From: JAGAJR01 sp048463395
GTDB taxonomy: Bacteria; Pseudomonadota; Alphaproteobacteria; RF32; CAG-239
DNA length: 64,000 bases
NCBI GenBank assembly: GCA_048463395.1
Contig: DBFWPL010000023.1
Span: 128,998 to 192,997, forward strand
Reading direction: 5' to 3'
Positions 35,387 through 44,325 of the stretch are shown piece by piece. The translations under genes and the position numbers were made by a program. The notes under the pieces are model-generated. The model searched no databases, was not told the origin of the DNA, and saw only the letters and a list, made by a program, of their open reading frames with translations. The number at the start of each line of letters is the position of its first letter. Positions within the stretch are counted from its first letter, which is position 1.

Positions 35387-38161
35387 ATGACTAAAAAAAT
35401 TTGTCTTGTTGACGGTTCGGGCTATATTTTTCGTGCTTTTTACGCTCTTCCTCCGATGACCGGTCCGGAAGGCGTTCCCGTAAATGCGGTTTATGGCTTT
35501 ACCAATATGTTTTTAAAACTGACCAATAAAATCGGCTGCGATTATTCATTGGTCTTGTTTGATGCGAAAAGACAAAATTTCCGCAATGATATTTTCCCCG
35601 AATATAAAGGTACTCGTAAGGAAACGCCGGAAGATTTAATTCCTCAGTTTGAAATCATCCATCAGGCGGTGGAAGCTCTTAATTTGCATTATTTGGATAT
35701 GGAGGGATACGAAGCCGACGACCTGATAGCCACTTATGCCCAAAAGGCTTTGGATAAAGGCTATGAAGTGGTCGTTGTTTCCGCTGACAAAGACCTTATG
35801 CAGCTCATCCGCCCGGGAGTGGAGTTTTATGACCCGATGAAGGATAAGTTTTTTACGCTGGAAGATGTAAAAGAAAAATTCGGAGTTCTGCCGGATAAGG
35901 TGGTTGATGTTCAGGCTCTTGCCGGAGACAGTATCGACAATGTTCCGGGCGTTCCGGGGATTGGGTTAAAAACGGCGGCGGAATTGGTTAATCAGTTTGG
36001 CTCTTTGCAAGAGATTTTAAATCGGGCGGAAGAAATAAAACAAAACAAACGCCGTGAAACACTTATTGCCAATAAACAAAACGCGGAAATTTCTCTCCGA
36101 TTGGTAACTTTGAAAAACGATGTTCCCGTTGAGCACGATATTGAAGAATACGAATGCCGTAAACCGGAGTTAAATAAGATTATGGCATTTGTCGATAAAT
36201 ATGAGTTCAAAAGCATTCGTCCCCGTATCGAAAAATGGGTTTCGGAACAGTGTTCTAAAAACTCGGAAGAAGAAGGTGTGGAAGGGGTAAACACTGTATT
36301 TAAACCGGTGGAAAAACACTATGAGCTTATCCGTGATGAAGATGGTTTAAAACGCTGGGCTAAGATGATTAAAGAAAAAAGGGCGTTTGCATTTGATACC
36401 GAAACAACCGGATTGAATTTTATTTTTGATAAAATTGTCGGTTTTTCCATGTCGGTGGAACCGGGAGTTGCTTGTTATGTTCCTTTAGGGCATAAAACCG
36501 CGGGACAAGGGGCTAATCTGGATTTGTTCAGTAACGCCGAAACCAATGTTCCTCAACAACTGAGTTTTGATATTGTCAAAAAACACCTGAAACCTGTTTT
36601 TGAAAGCAAATCTATCTTAAAAATCGGACATAACATTAAGTTTGATATGCACTTTATGGCTCAGGTTTTGGGAGATGATACGGAAATTTCTCCGGTTGAA
36701 GATACTTCGGTGTTGTCTTATGTTTTGGACAGTTCGGAACATGGCCACGGAATGGATGAACTGGCAGAGTTGTTCCTTGATTATAAAACCATTCATTACG
36801 AAGATGTTGCCGGCAGCGGTAAAAACAAAGTAACCTTTGATTATGTGGATTTGGATAAAGCTTTGGATTATGCCGCGGAAGACGCAGACATTACTCTGCG
36901 TTTGTATCAGGTTTTGAAACCTCGTTTGGTTAGGGAACATCAGGTTTCCGTTTATGAGGATTTTGACCGTCCGCTGATTGACATACTGAAAAAAATGGAA
37001 GATGACGGAATTATGGTTAATTCTAAAGCCTTGTTGGAATTAAGCCGTGATTTTGATGTTAAGCTTCGGCAATATGAAAAAGAAATTTACGCTTTGGCAG
37101 GGGAAGAGTTTAATATCGGTTCTCCAAAACAAATCGGCGATATTTTGTTTGGAAAACTGGGTGCCAAAGGCAAAAAAACGCCAACCGGAGCTTGGCAGAC
37201 GGGGGCGGATATCCTTGAGCAGTTGGCTGAGGAAGGGAACCTTCTGGCTGCAAAGATTCTTGATTGGCGAGGTATCAGCAAGCTGAAGTCAACCTATACA
37301 GACGCTTTACTGGAATTGTTGGATAAAAACAATCGTGTTCACACGACCTTTTCGCAAGTTGTTGCCAATACCGGTCGTTTGGCGTCTTCTAATCCGAATT
37401 TGCAGAATATTCCGATACGCAGTGAAGACGGTAAGAAAATTCGGGCCTGCTTTGTTTCAAAAGCGGGACACAAAATCATTGCTGCCGATTATTCTCAGGT
37501 CGAGTTGCGGCTGTTGGCGGCGGTGGCGGATGTTAAGGCCTTAAAGCAAGCATTTGCCGAGGGTGTGGATATTCATACGTCGACAGCGTCAAAAGTGTTC
37601 GGTCTTCCGCCGGAACAGATCGACGGTAATATGCGTCGTCATGCCAAAGCCATTAACTTCGGTATTGTTTACGGAATTTCACAATACGGCTTGTCCAAAC
37701 AGATTGATGTAACGCCGGCGGAAGCCAAGGCTTATATTGACGCTTATTTCAGAGAAATGCCCGAGATTAAGGAATATATGGACAAGACCATAGAATTTGC
37801 CCGCCGCAACGGCTATGTTTTAACGCCGTTTGGCAGAAAATGCTCGGTTTTGGGAATTAATGATAAAAACAAAAGAATTGCTTCTAATGCCGAACGAGCT
37901 GCGATTAACGCTCCGATACAAGGCGGTGCTGCGGATATTATCAAATTGGCAATGAACAAAGTACTGAGACTTTTGCAAGCAAAAGGATACAAAACCAAAA
38001 TGCTCTTACAGGTTCACGACGAATTGGTTTTTGAGGCTCCGTTGGATGAAGTTGACGAGGTCAGTCGCTTAATCAAAGAGAATATGGAAAACGTTGTTGA
38101 ATACGACGTTCCGTTTATTGCCGAAGTGGGCGTCGGTGATAATTGGGCTGAAGCTCACTAA
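35387..38161 (+). CDS. polA: DNA polymerase I
   Basis: A 924-residue full-length Pol I. The N-terminal 5'-3' exonuclease has the flap nuclease pattern YEADDLIATYA and LAGDSIDNVPGVPGIG. The 3'-5' exonuclease keeps FDTETTGL (D, E), KIGHNIKFD and YAAEDADITL. The polymerase domain shows DYSQVELR (motif A), RRHAKAINFGIVYG (motif B) and QVHDELVFE (motif C). It removes RNA primers and fills gaps. The gene is convergent with the metzincin gene, with only 3 bases between stops and no terminator. Confidence 0.97.
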   Translation: MTKKICLVDGSGYIFRAFYALPPMTGPEGVPVNAVYGFTNMFLKLTNKIGCDYSLVLFDAKRQNFRNDIFPEYKGTRKETPEDLIPQFEIIHQAVEALNLHYLDMEGYEADDLIATYAQKALDKGYEVVVVSADKDLMQLIRPGVEFYDPMKDKFFTLEDVKEKFGVLPDKVVDVQALAGDSIDNVPGVPGIGLKTAAELVNQFGSLQEILNRAEEIKQNKRRETLIANKQNAEISLRLVTLKNDVPVEHDIEEYECRKPELNKIMAFVDKYEFKSIRPRIEKWVSEQCSKNSEEEGVEGVNTVFKPVEKHYELIRDEDGLKRWAKMIKEKRAFAFDTETTGLNFIFDKIVGFSMSVEPGVACYVPLGHKTAGQGANLDLFSNAETNVPQQLSFDIVKKHLKPVFESKSILKIGHNIKFDMHFMAQVLGDDTEISPVEDTSVLSYVLDSSEHGHGMDELAELFLDYKTIHYEDVAGSGKNKVTFDYVDLDKALDYAAEDADITLRLYQVLKPRLVREHQVSVYEDFDRPLIDILKKMEDDGIMVNSKALLELSRDFDVKLRQYEKEIYALAGEEFNIGSPKQIGDILFGKLGAKGKKTPTGAWQTGADILEQLAEEGNLLAAKILDWRGISKLKSTYTDALLELLDKNNRVHTTFSQVVANTGRLASSNPNLQNIPIRSEDGKKIRACFVSKAGHKIIAADYSQVELRLLAAVADVKALKQAFAEGVDIHTSTASKVFGLPPEQIDGNMRRHAKAINFGIVYGISQYGLSKQIDVTPAEAKAYIDAYFREMPEIKEYMDKTIEFARRNGYVLTPFGRKCSVLGINDKNKRIASNAERAAINAPIQGGAADIIKLAMNKVLRLLQAKGYKTKMLLQVHDELVFEAPLDEVDEVSRLIKENMENVVEYDVPFIAEVGVGDNWAEAH

Positions 38162-38164
38162 AAA

Positions 38165-40438
38165 CTAAGGCCGTCCGCCCCGTCCCTGTGTTCTGCCGTT
38201 TCGGGAAACAGGCGGAAGTTTGGAAAAATCAATAGGCGTATAACGTCCGGCGATATTATCCATTTGAGAGCAATTGGCAAAATCATGTTCCACCGCTTTT
38301 ACATAGCGGTCGGCAACCTTGTCCCAAAGTTGTCTTTCCGGACTTCCTTGCTTTGGAATGGCTGTTCCGAAAATTTGCTCTTCAAATTTGGCAGCGTCTT
38401 TGCCGCAATAAAATTCGCCCATATGTTTTTGATAAAGCTTGTGAGAGCAATAGCTTTCCAAAATATCAAATTCATATCGGGTATTATAGTCCTGAGCTTT
38501 TCTGTCCCCGACATATTCCTGAGACTGAGCGTTTCGTTGAATAAGACCTTCTTTTTGGGCCGCGAAAAAAACCAGATATTCTGATTTCCTGTCAATCAAG
38601 GAACCAAAACGGGATGGGCACAAGCCATTAATGGTGCTTTGCGGATACTGCTGTTCAAAAATACCTTGCAGATAAAAACGCCCTGTAACTTTCGGATTGA
38701 AATTAATTTCGTCGGCTTGATCAACCCAACTCGGGGATTTCTCAATATCCTGTCCGAAACGAAGATTGATTTCTTTACTTAGACGTTTGGCGTCTTCATA
38801 ATTTCCGATATAAATGGTCATACCTTTGCCGTTCTCGCCGCCGTGAGCAATTTTGTGTTCGACATCCAGAGTTTCCAACATTTCGGAAATGGCTTTTGTG
38901 GTAGGGTCATTGCGGTTTGGAACCACATCAAGATGCAATTTCCAGGCGGCAGTTCCTTTTCTGGCTTGAGAAGTGTAATAAAAATTTTTAGGAGACAATC
39001 CGGTTTTTTGTTTATGTTGCTCTCCTCTCGGGTCTGTTTCGTTTCCGGTATCGCGGACAGCTTGTTCTCTTTCGGTTTCCCGTTGTTCAGCTTCTCTCAA
39101 CACGGTTAACTGACGTTTTTCCTTTTCGCTCAGTTGGTTGAGTTTTTCTTTTCTTTCCAATTCTTTTTTTCTGTCTTCCCGACTTTGTTCCAGACGGGAG
39201 GCAGCCGGTTTTGGAGCCGGAGTTTGCTGACGTTGTCTTTCTTTGTTCAGGAGGGCTAAAAGTCTGATTTTTGTTTCCGGTTCCAGTTGTTTTAAAAATT
39301 CGGGAGTAATTTCCGGTCTGCGGTCGGTTTCCATATTGGCTTCCAAGCAGGCAATCAGCATACGAGCCTGAAATTCGGCGGAAGATTTCGGTGAAATATC
39401 GACAATACAGTTGCGTTCTCTGGCCAGTTTAACGGTGTCGGCACAGTCTTTGAGGCTTGGAACTTTGTAGTTTCCGTCTTTGTCTCTTCCTTTAAGAGAA
39501 ATAAAGTCTTCGCAGTTTGATTCCACGTCAAGGCTTTCGCCGTTGTTGCGAAGCAAAGAGGCTTTGAAACCGTTGGCCTGAAGGTCTTCTTTGTATTGAG
39601 AACCTTCCTGAGCGGCAACCTTTTGGTAAAATTCGCGAAATGGGATTTTCCTTTTAGGGTCAACCGGGATTTTGATGATTTCTTCCGGTTTGGTTTCTGT
39701 ATCTATATTGATTTGCTGCTGAGTATTTTGGTGAGCAAAAGTGTCTCGCAGATATTCATGCATTGACTCCATGCAGTCTTTGCAGAAAATCGGTTTGTTG
39801 CTGTTTTTTCTCCGTCTGTAACTTTCCGGTGTATAGGCATATTCATACATCAGACAATCTGGATCCGTGCAGTGAGAGCCTAAGTTTTCGACGGTGTTTC
39901 TTCTTTCTGCGTGAGTGGCGTTAAATGTATGCCCCAGCTCATGCATAACAATGTCTTTGAAAAAGCCTTCGTCATTGCCGATTGTTCCTGCGGATAGGCA
40001 AGGGCCGAACCCGCCGCCGATACCATAAGCGAAAGTTGTCGGCCGTTGGCAAACGGAAATTCGAAGCGGTTCGCTGAAAGGAATATATTTGCGATTATTA
40101 TTTTTAAGATTATACCATTTTTTCAAATCAACCTGACCGTTTTCGGAGGCTTCTCTCAAAAGCCAGTCGATGGAAACATTTTTCAGGTAATACGTTCCGT
40201 CAGGTTGTCGCTCAAATTTTTCCCAAATTTCTCGTTCATCGACATCGGGATTTTTAAGCCTTGTTTTGCGGATAATGTCTTCAATTGAAGATTGCGTAAA
40301 AGGTTTATCGTCTTTGACTTTGAATTTGTCTTTGTATTGAGGAAATAGGTTTAAGAAGTCTTCAACTGCTTCTCTGGTCCATTTTTTGTATTTTTCATCC
40401 AGACCCTTTTCAAACTCTAAAATGATTACTTTCTGCAT
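38165..40438 (-). CDS. Large protein with archaemetzincin-like zinc protease motif, unknown C-terminal domains
   Basis: 757 residues without signal peptide. HELGHTFNATH at 166-176 is the metzincin HExxHxxxxxH signature (His166, Glu167, His170, His176). It is followed by C190-x4-C195-x-M197 and, 21 residues on, C219-x2-C222. That order, including the Met, is that of archaemetzincins (HExxHxxGx3C-x4-C-x-M-x17-C-x2-C), although the Gly is Asn. Residues 260-390 are unknown, 395-470 are Lys/Glu/Gln-rich and probably coiled coil. From about 500 a compact domain starts (KLHLDVVPNRNDP, then GMTIYIGNYEDAKRL), and a C-terminal helical region with several cysteines follows. The tail RNGRTQGRGGRP is basic. 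Possible cytosolic protease or secreted effector. Confidence 0.72.
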   Translation of the reverse strand: MQKVIILEFEKGLDEKYKKWTREAVEDFLNLFPQYKDKFKVKDDKPFTQSSIEDIIRKTRLKNPDVDEREIWEKFERQPDGTYYLKNVSIDWLLREASENGQVDLKKWYNLKNNNRKYIPFSEPLRISVCQRPTTFAYGIGGGFGPCLSAGTIGNDEGFFKDIVMHELGHTFNATHAERRNTVENLGSHCTDPDCLMYEYAYTPESYRRRKNSNKPIFCKDCMESMHEYLRDTFAHQNTQQQINIDTETKPEEIIKIPVDPKRKIPFREFYQKVAAQEGSQYKEDLQANGFKASLLRNNGESLDVESNCEDFISLKGRDKDGNYKVPSLKDCADTVKLARERNCIVDISPKSSAEFQARMLIACLEANMETDRRPEITPEFLKQLEPETKIRLLALLNKERQRQQTPAPKPAASRLEQSREDRKKELERKEKLNQLSEKEKRQLTVLREAEQRETEREQAVRDTGNETDPRGEQHKQKTGLSPKNFYYTSQARKGTAAWKLHLDVVPNRNDPTTKAISEMLETLDVEHKIAHGGENGKGMTIYIGNYEDAKRLSKEINLRFGQDIEKSPSWVDQADEINFNPKVTGRFYLQGIFEQQYPQSTINGLCPSRFGSLIDRKSEYLVFFAAQKEGLIQRNAQSQEYVGDRKAQDYNTRYEFDILESYCSHKLYQKHMGEFYCGKDAAKFEEQIFGTAIPKQGSPERQLWDKVADRYVKAVEHDFANCSQMDNIAGRYTPIDFSKLPPVSRNGRTQGRGGRP

Positions 40439-40623
40439 ACGACAAATTCCCTTGGTTAAAATATACCAAAGGATAACATGTTTTGTATATTTTGTCTACA
40501 AAAGAAACGGAAAAAGATTAGGACATAATAGTATTTTTTAGAAATTCTGTTGGGTAAGCCAGTCCTTGGCAATGTTTTGAGACATAAAGGACTTCTTCCT
40601 TTAAGTTTCCCCACAGATATTGT

Positions 40624-40652
40624 TTTTTTAACGTCGACACACCGTTAAAAAA
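40624..40652. repeat. Inverted repeat with 10-bp arms upstream of gyrB
   Basis: TTTTTTAACG at 40624-40633 is exactly complementary to CGTTAAAAAA at 40643-40652, with a 9-base spacer. The arms are AT-rich and no GC-rich stem is present, so it is more likely an operator than a terminator. Confidence 0.6.
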
Positions 40653-40754
40653 GGTTTTCAAAAAGTAATAATGGCACGCGTTTTTTAGACATTGGTTTTA
40701 TCTAAAATAATTGTCGGAAAATTCCTTAAAACAAAGCTTTGTAAACGTCTGACA

Positions 40755-40899
40755 GAATCGTTATTTGTTAGGATTCTAACCTGTAAATTATTAACGGTTT
40801 ATTACCGCTTGAATCCAGAGATTCCCACGATTCGCTGCAAATCAAGACTCAGATTCGTTTTGAGTCCGATAAAAAATTTTTCACGCCCTCTGCCGACTC
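40755..40899. promoter_or_regulatory. Cluster of nine GANTC methylation sites upstream of gyrB
   Basis: GANTC begins at 40755, 40772, 40811, 40820, 40829, 40846, 40852, 40862 and 40895. GANTC is the CcrM recognition sequence in alphaproteobacteria. One GANTC is expected per about 256 bases in random equal-composition DNA, so roughly 0.6 would be expected here. Six sites lie within 56 bases. The region is about 120 bases before the gyrB start. Confidence 0.85.
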
Positions 40900-40942
40900 C
40901 TGAAAAATATACACAAAACACCTGAAATTTTTGATTTATTGC

Positions 40943-40971
40943 TTGGTGATTTTGAGATGTTGATGTATATT
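40943..40971 (+). promoter_or_regulatory. Candidate sigma-70 promoter of gyrB
   Basis: TTGGTG at 40943-40948 and TATATT at 40966-40971 are separated by 17 bases. The ATG of gyrB is 45 bases beyond the -10 element. It lies just downstream of the GANTC cluster. Confidence 0.45.
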
Positions 40972-41015
40972 CTCTAAAGCTGAAAAGTATCGGAAATAAT
41001 AAGGAAAAATAAATT

Positions 41016-43457
41016 ATGAGTGAGATGACAAAGGAAGAAATTCAGGCTGAAGAAAAAGAATATAATGCAGACTCCATTAAAGTCTTGAAAGGTTTGGATG
41101 CCGTACGTAAACGCCCGGGTATGTATATCGGAGATACGGATGACGGTTCCGGTCTGCATCATATGATTTACGAAGTTCTGGATAATGCCATTGACGAAGC
41201 TTTAGCCGGTTATTGTGATAAGACGGAAGTTATTCTGAATGCGGACGGTTCTGCCACCATTCGCGATAACGGCCGCGGTATTCCTGTCGGCATGCATAAG
41301 GAAGAAGGCGTTTCCGCCGCCGAGGTTATTATGACAGAGCTTCACTCCGGCGGTAAGTTTGACAACAACTCATATAAGGTTTCTGGCGGTTTGCACGGCG
41401 TGGGCGTTTCTGTGGTCAATGCTTTGTCCATTTGGTTGAAACTCCGCATTTGGCGTGAAGGCAAAGAACATCTGGTAACTTTTGCCAACGGTAATGTTGT
41501 CGAACATTTGAAAGTTGTCGGCGATTCAAACGGACGTCATGGTACGGAAGTAACGTTTTTGCCGTCTCCTGAAACATTTTCCTTTACAGAATTCAATTTT
41601 GAAACTTTGGAACGTGCCATCCGTGAAAAAGCGTTTTTGAACTCCGGTGTTTATCTGAAGCTGATTGATAACCGCGGAGCCGAACCGAGAGAGGTTGTTT
41701 TCCATTATGAGGGCGGTTTGACAGAGTTTGTAAACCACATCAACAAATCCAAATCTCCTCTGCATGAAACTGTTATCGCTTTCAATGGCGAAAAAGATGA
41801 CATTCAGGTAGATGTTGCTTTGCAGTGGACCAATGCTTATAATGAAAGTATGCTCTGCTTTACCAACAATATTCCGCAAAAAGACGGCGGTACGCACCTG
41901 GCAGGTTTCCGCGGAGCGTTAACCCGCACAATCAATAACTACATTCTTGAAAACAACCTCTTGAAAAAAGACAAGAATGTTATTACCGGTGAGGATATGC
42001 GTGAAGGTCTGAGCTGTATTCTGTCTGTAAAAGCTCCGGATCCGAAATTCTCTTCTCAAACCAAAGACAAACTGGTTTCATCGGAAGTTCGTCCGGTGGT
42101 TGAAAGTGTTGTCGGCGACAAACTCAAAGAATGGTTGGATGAACATCCTGCCGACGCCAAAATCATTGTCGGTAAGATTGTCGAGGCCGCGACAGCTCGT
42201 GAGGCTGCCCGCAAGGCTCGTGAACTCACCCGTCGTAAAGGTGTTTTGGATGTTGCCTCTCTGCCGGGAAAACTGGCTGACTGTTCGGAAAAAGATCCTG
42301 CTTTGTCTGAAATTTTCATCGTTGAGGGAGATTCCGCAGGCGGATCTGCCAAACAGGGACGTGATCGTCGCACTCAGGCGATTTTGCCTTTAAGAGGTAA
42401 GATTTTGAACGTGGAAAGAGCTCGTTTTGACAAGATGTTGAACTCTGCCGAAATTGGTACGATGATTACGGCGTTCGGTACCGGTATCGGAAGGGATGAT
42501 TTCAACATTGACAAATGCCGTTATCACAAAATCATTATCATGACCGATGCGGATGTCGACGGAAGCCACATCAGAACCTTATTGCTGACGTTCTTCTATC
42601 GTCAAATGCCGGAAATCATCGAAAAAGGTTATGTTTACATCGCCCAGCCGCCGTTGTATCGTGCCAAACGCGGGAATTCGGTTCTCTACATTAAAGATGA
42701 ACACGAAATGGAAGATTATTTAATCCGCGGCGGGTGTGATGATGCTGTTTTAATTCGTGCCAACGGGGAACAAATCGCCGGACAAGACCTGATTTCTTTG
42801 GTTGAAAGCACCCGTAAAGTCCGTAGTCTGATTGGCTCTCTAAGCAAAAAAGCTCCGGAAAAGATTATTGAACAAATGGCTATTTTCGGATTGTTTGATC
42901 CTGAGGTTCTGAATGACAAAGATAAGTTTAAACAGGAAATCGGCAAACTGGACGCACGTCTTGATTCTCTGGAAGCTGAATATGACCGTGGTTGGAAAAC
43001 CGAAATGCTTAATGACGGTTCTGTTTCTTTCTACCGTACTTTGCGAGGTGTTAAAGAAGAGCACATTATTGACGGTACCATTCTTGATTCCGTGGAAGCC
43101 AAAATGGTTAATGATATGAGAGCTTTTCTGGAAGAAAACTTCCTTGAAACTTCTACTTTGGTTGCTAAATCCGGTTTGGAAAAGAAAATTGCCGGTCCGG
43201 TAACTTTGGTTGACGCTGTCATGGCCAGCGGCAGAAAAGGAATTACCATTAACCGCTATAAAGGTTTGGGTGAAATGAACCCTGAACAATTATGGGAAAC
43301 AACGCTTGATCCTGAAGCACGTTCTTTGCTGCAGGTTCGCATCGACCACCTTGACGAGGCGGATGAAACCTTTGCGACCCTGATGGGTGATGTGGTTGAA
43401 CCTCGTAAAGAGTTTATTCAGGATAACGCTTTGAACGTCGTTAATCTGGATGTTTAG
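41016..43457 (+). CDS. gyrB: DNA gyrase subunit B
   Basis: An 813-residue GyrB. The GHKL ATPase site shows EVLDNAIDEALAG, DNGRGIPVG and GGLHGVGVSVVNAL. The Toprim domain shows EGDSAGGSAKQGRDR and MTDADVDGSHI. The C-terminus ends GEMNPEQLWETTLDPEAR and IQDNAL, the GyrB tail. It introduces negative supercoils with GyrA. The ATG follows AAGGA by 10 bases. It is transcribed away from the GANTC-rich region and ends before a terminator. Confidence 0.97.
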   Translation: MSEMTKEEIQAEEKEYNADSIKVLKGLDAVRKRPGMYIGDTDDGSGLHHMIYEVLDNAIDEALAGYCDKTEVILNADGSATIRDNGRGIPVGMHKEEGVSAAEVIMTELHSGGKFDNNSYKVSGGLHGVGVSVVNALSIWLKLRIWREGKEHLVTFANGNVVEHLKVVGDSNGRHGTEVTFLPSPETFSFTEFNFETLERAIREKAFLNSGVYLKLIDNRGAEPREVVFHYEGGLTEFVNHINKSKSPLHETVIAFNGEKDDIQVDVALQWTNAYNESMLCFTNNIPQKDGGTHLAGFRGALTRTINNYILENNLLKKDKNVITGEDMREGLSCILSVKAPDPKFSSQTKDKLVSSEVRPVVESVVGDKLKEWLDEHPADAKIIVGKIVEAATAREAARKARELTRRKGVLDVASLPGKLADCSEKDPALSEIFIVEGDSAGGSAKQGRDRRTQAILPLRGKILNVERARFDKMLNSAEIGTMITAFGTGIGRDDFNIDKCRYHKIIIMTDADVDGSHIRTLLLTFFYRQMPEIIEKGYVYIAQPPLYRAKRGNSVLYIKDEHEMEDYLIRGGCDDAVLIRANGEQIAGQDLISLVESTRKVRSLIGSLSKKAPEKIIEQMAIFGLFDPEVLNDKDKFKQEIGKLDARLDSLEAEYDRGWKTEMLNDGSVSFYRTLRGVKEEHIIDGTILDSVEAKMVNDMRAFLEENFLETSTLVAKSGLEKKIAGPVTLVDAVMASGRKGITINRYKGLGEMNPEQLWETTLDPEARSLLQVRIDHLDEADETFATLMGDVVEPRKEFIQDNALNVVNLDV

Positions 43458-43480
43458 TTGAAACATTTATACTGTTGATA

Positions 43481-43517
43481 AAAATATCCCGAAATTAAAT
43501 TTTTGGGATATTTTTTT
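43481..43517 (+). terminator. Rho-independent terminator after gyrB
   Basis: AAAATATCCC at 43481 pairs with GGGATATTTT at 43505, and the T tract continues to seven T's. It starts 24 bases after the gyrB stop. Confidence 0.8.
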
Positions 43518-43597
43518 GTAATCAAGAATGTTGGTAGGTTTTTATTGAACAAAAGTAAAAGACTGATATTATTGTAAAAAGATAAATTCGGCAACCA

Positions 43598-43645
43598 GAG
43601 GGTGTATCTCATGAAAATAGAAAAACTAAAACCAATTTTGAAAAA
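43598..43645 (+). repeat. 48-bp direct repeat, copy A (ribosome-binding site and start of small membrane protein 1)
   Basis: This 48-bp stretch begins GAGGGTGTATCTC, includes the ATG at 43611 and runs 12 codons into the gene. It is identical to copy B at 43960-44007. The exact identity of a start region within otherwise diverged genes indicates recent duplication or gene conversion. Confidence 0.9.
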
Positions 43646-43961
43646 TATTCCTTACTATTTTTTTCAGTGCTTTAATTTCTTTTGGAGTATTTTTATTTTC
43701 ATCACAATTCCACATGATTTAATGGATGATGACATACGTTGGGGAGCGGAAGCTTATCATGGAACAGCGTATGAATCTAAAAGAAGTTTTGTTGTTGTTA
43801 TGCTTGAGCTTTTCCTGATATTCTTTGTTCCGGGAATCCTTGCGTGGTTTCTGTCAAAAAGAAAAAAATGGCAGGGATATCTGGTTGCCGCTATTCCTTT
43901 TATCCTTTTTATATATTCTTACATTATGGAATATTTATGGCCGCAAGAGATTAATTTATGA
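43611..43961 (+). CDS. Small membrane protein, tandem copy 1 of 3
   Basis: 116 residues from the ATG at 43611, which follows GAGGG. Three hydrophobic segments are visible, about 15-35 (YYFFQCFNFFWSIFIFITIP), 62-85 (VVVMLELFLIFFVPGILAWF) and 93-110. No motif or known family is recognised. Shared features with the next two proteins are an N-terminal IP-Y-FQ-NF segment, a PxDL motif after the first helix, and a KxKKWxGxxVAAIP segment before the last helix. The base composition is more AT-rich than gyrB. Confidence 0.7.
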   Translation: MKIEKLKPILKNIPYYFFQCFNFFWSIFIFITIPHDLMDDDIRWGAEAYHGTAYESKRSFVVVMLELFLIFFVPGILAWFLSKRKKWQGYLVAAIPFILFIYSYIMEYLWPQEINL

Positions 43962-44007
43962 GGGTGTATCTCATGAAAATAGAAAAACTAAAACCAATTT
44001 TGAAAAA
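43960..44007 (+). repeat. 48-bp direct repeat, copy B (ribosome-binding site and start of small membrane protein 2)
   Basis: Identical to copy A at 43598-43645, including GAGGGTGTATCTC before the ATG at 43973. It overlaps the end of small membrane protein 1. Confidence 0.9.
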
Positions 44008-44314
44008 AATACCATACAGCCTTTTTCAAATGTGTAATTTTTTTATTCTTGTGCTTTTCACAATAAATTTACCTGGTGATTTAACAAGTGATTATATGCC
44101 ATGGAATCATGGATGTGAAGATTTATGGTCATATAAAAGCAAGATTAATTATACGATTTCAACAGTAAGTATTATTGCTTTTTTCTTAACAATATGGTCG
44201 ATAGGTAGGTTTTTCTTTAAAAGAAAGATATGGTTAGGAACTCTGATTGCTGCAATACCATATCTTTGGAATATTAGTGTTTTAATCTTTGATAAAATAA
44301 AAGTATATTTGTGA
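43973..44314 (+). CDS. Small membrane protein, tandem copy 2 of 3
   Basis: 113 residues. The first 13 residues (MKIEKLKPILKKI) are nearly identical to copy 1 because of the duplicated 48-bp segment, while the rest has diverged. Hydrophobic segments lie at about 16-35 and 60-80, with a third near the end. LPGDL after the first helix and WLGTLIAAIPYLW near the end match the family pattern. The stop overlaps the frame of copy 3. Function unknown. Confidence 0.68.
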   Translation: MKIEKLKPILKKIPYSLFQMCNFFILVLFTINLPGDLTSDYMPWNHGCEDLWSYKSKINYTISTVSIIAFFLTIWSIGRFFFKRKIWLGTLIAAIPYLWNISVLIFDKIKVYL

Positions 44315-44325
44315 GAAAAACAATA

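Larger units (their letters stand above)
40439..41015. promoter_or_regulatory. 577-bp gene-free divergent region between the metzincin gene and gyrB
   Basis: No gene fits here. It is AT-rich at the left and holds, from left to right: a CCAGTCCTTGGC/AAAGGACTTCTTCCTTT area of small inverted repeats (about 40560-40602), a 7-of-9 DnaA-box match TTCCCCACA (40607-40615), a 10-bp inverted repeat (40624-40652), a TTAA-N7-TTAC near-match to a CtrA box (40791-40805), nine GANTC sites (40755-40899), an 8-of-9 DnaA-box match ATATACACA (40907-40915) and a candidate gyrB promoter. This could be a cell-cycle-controlled promoter or a replication origin. Confidence 0.6.
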
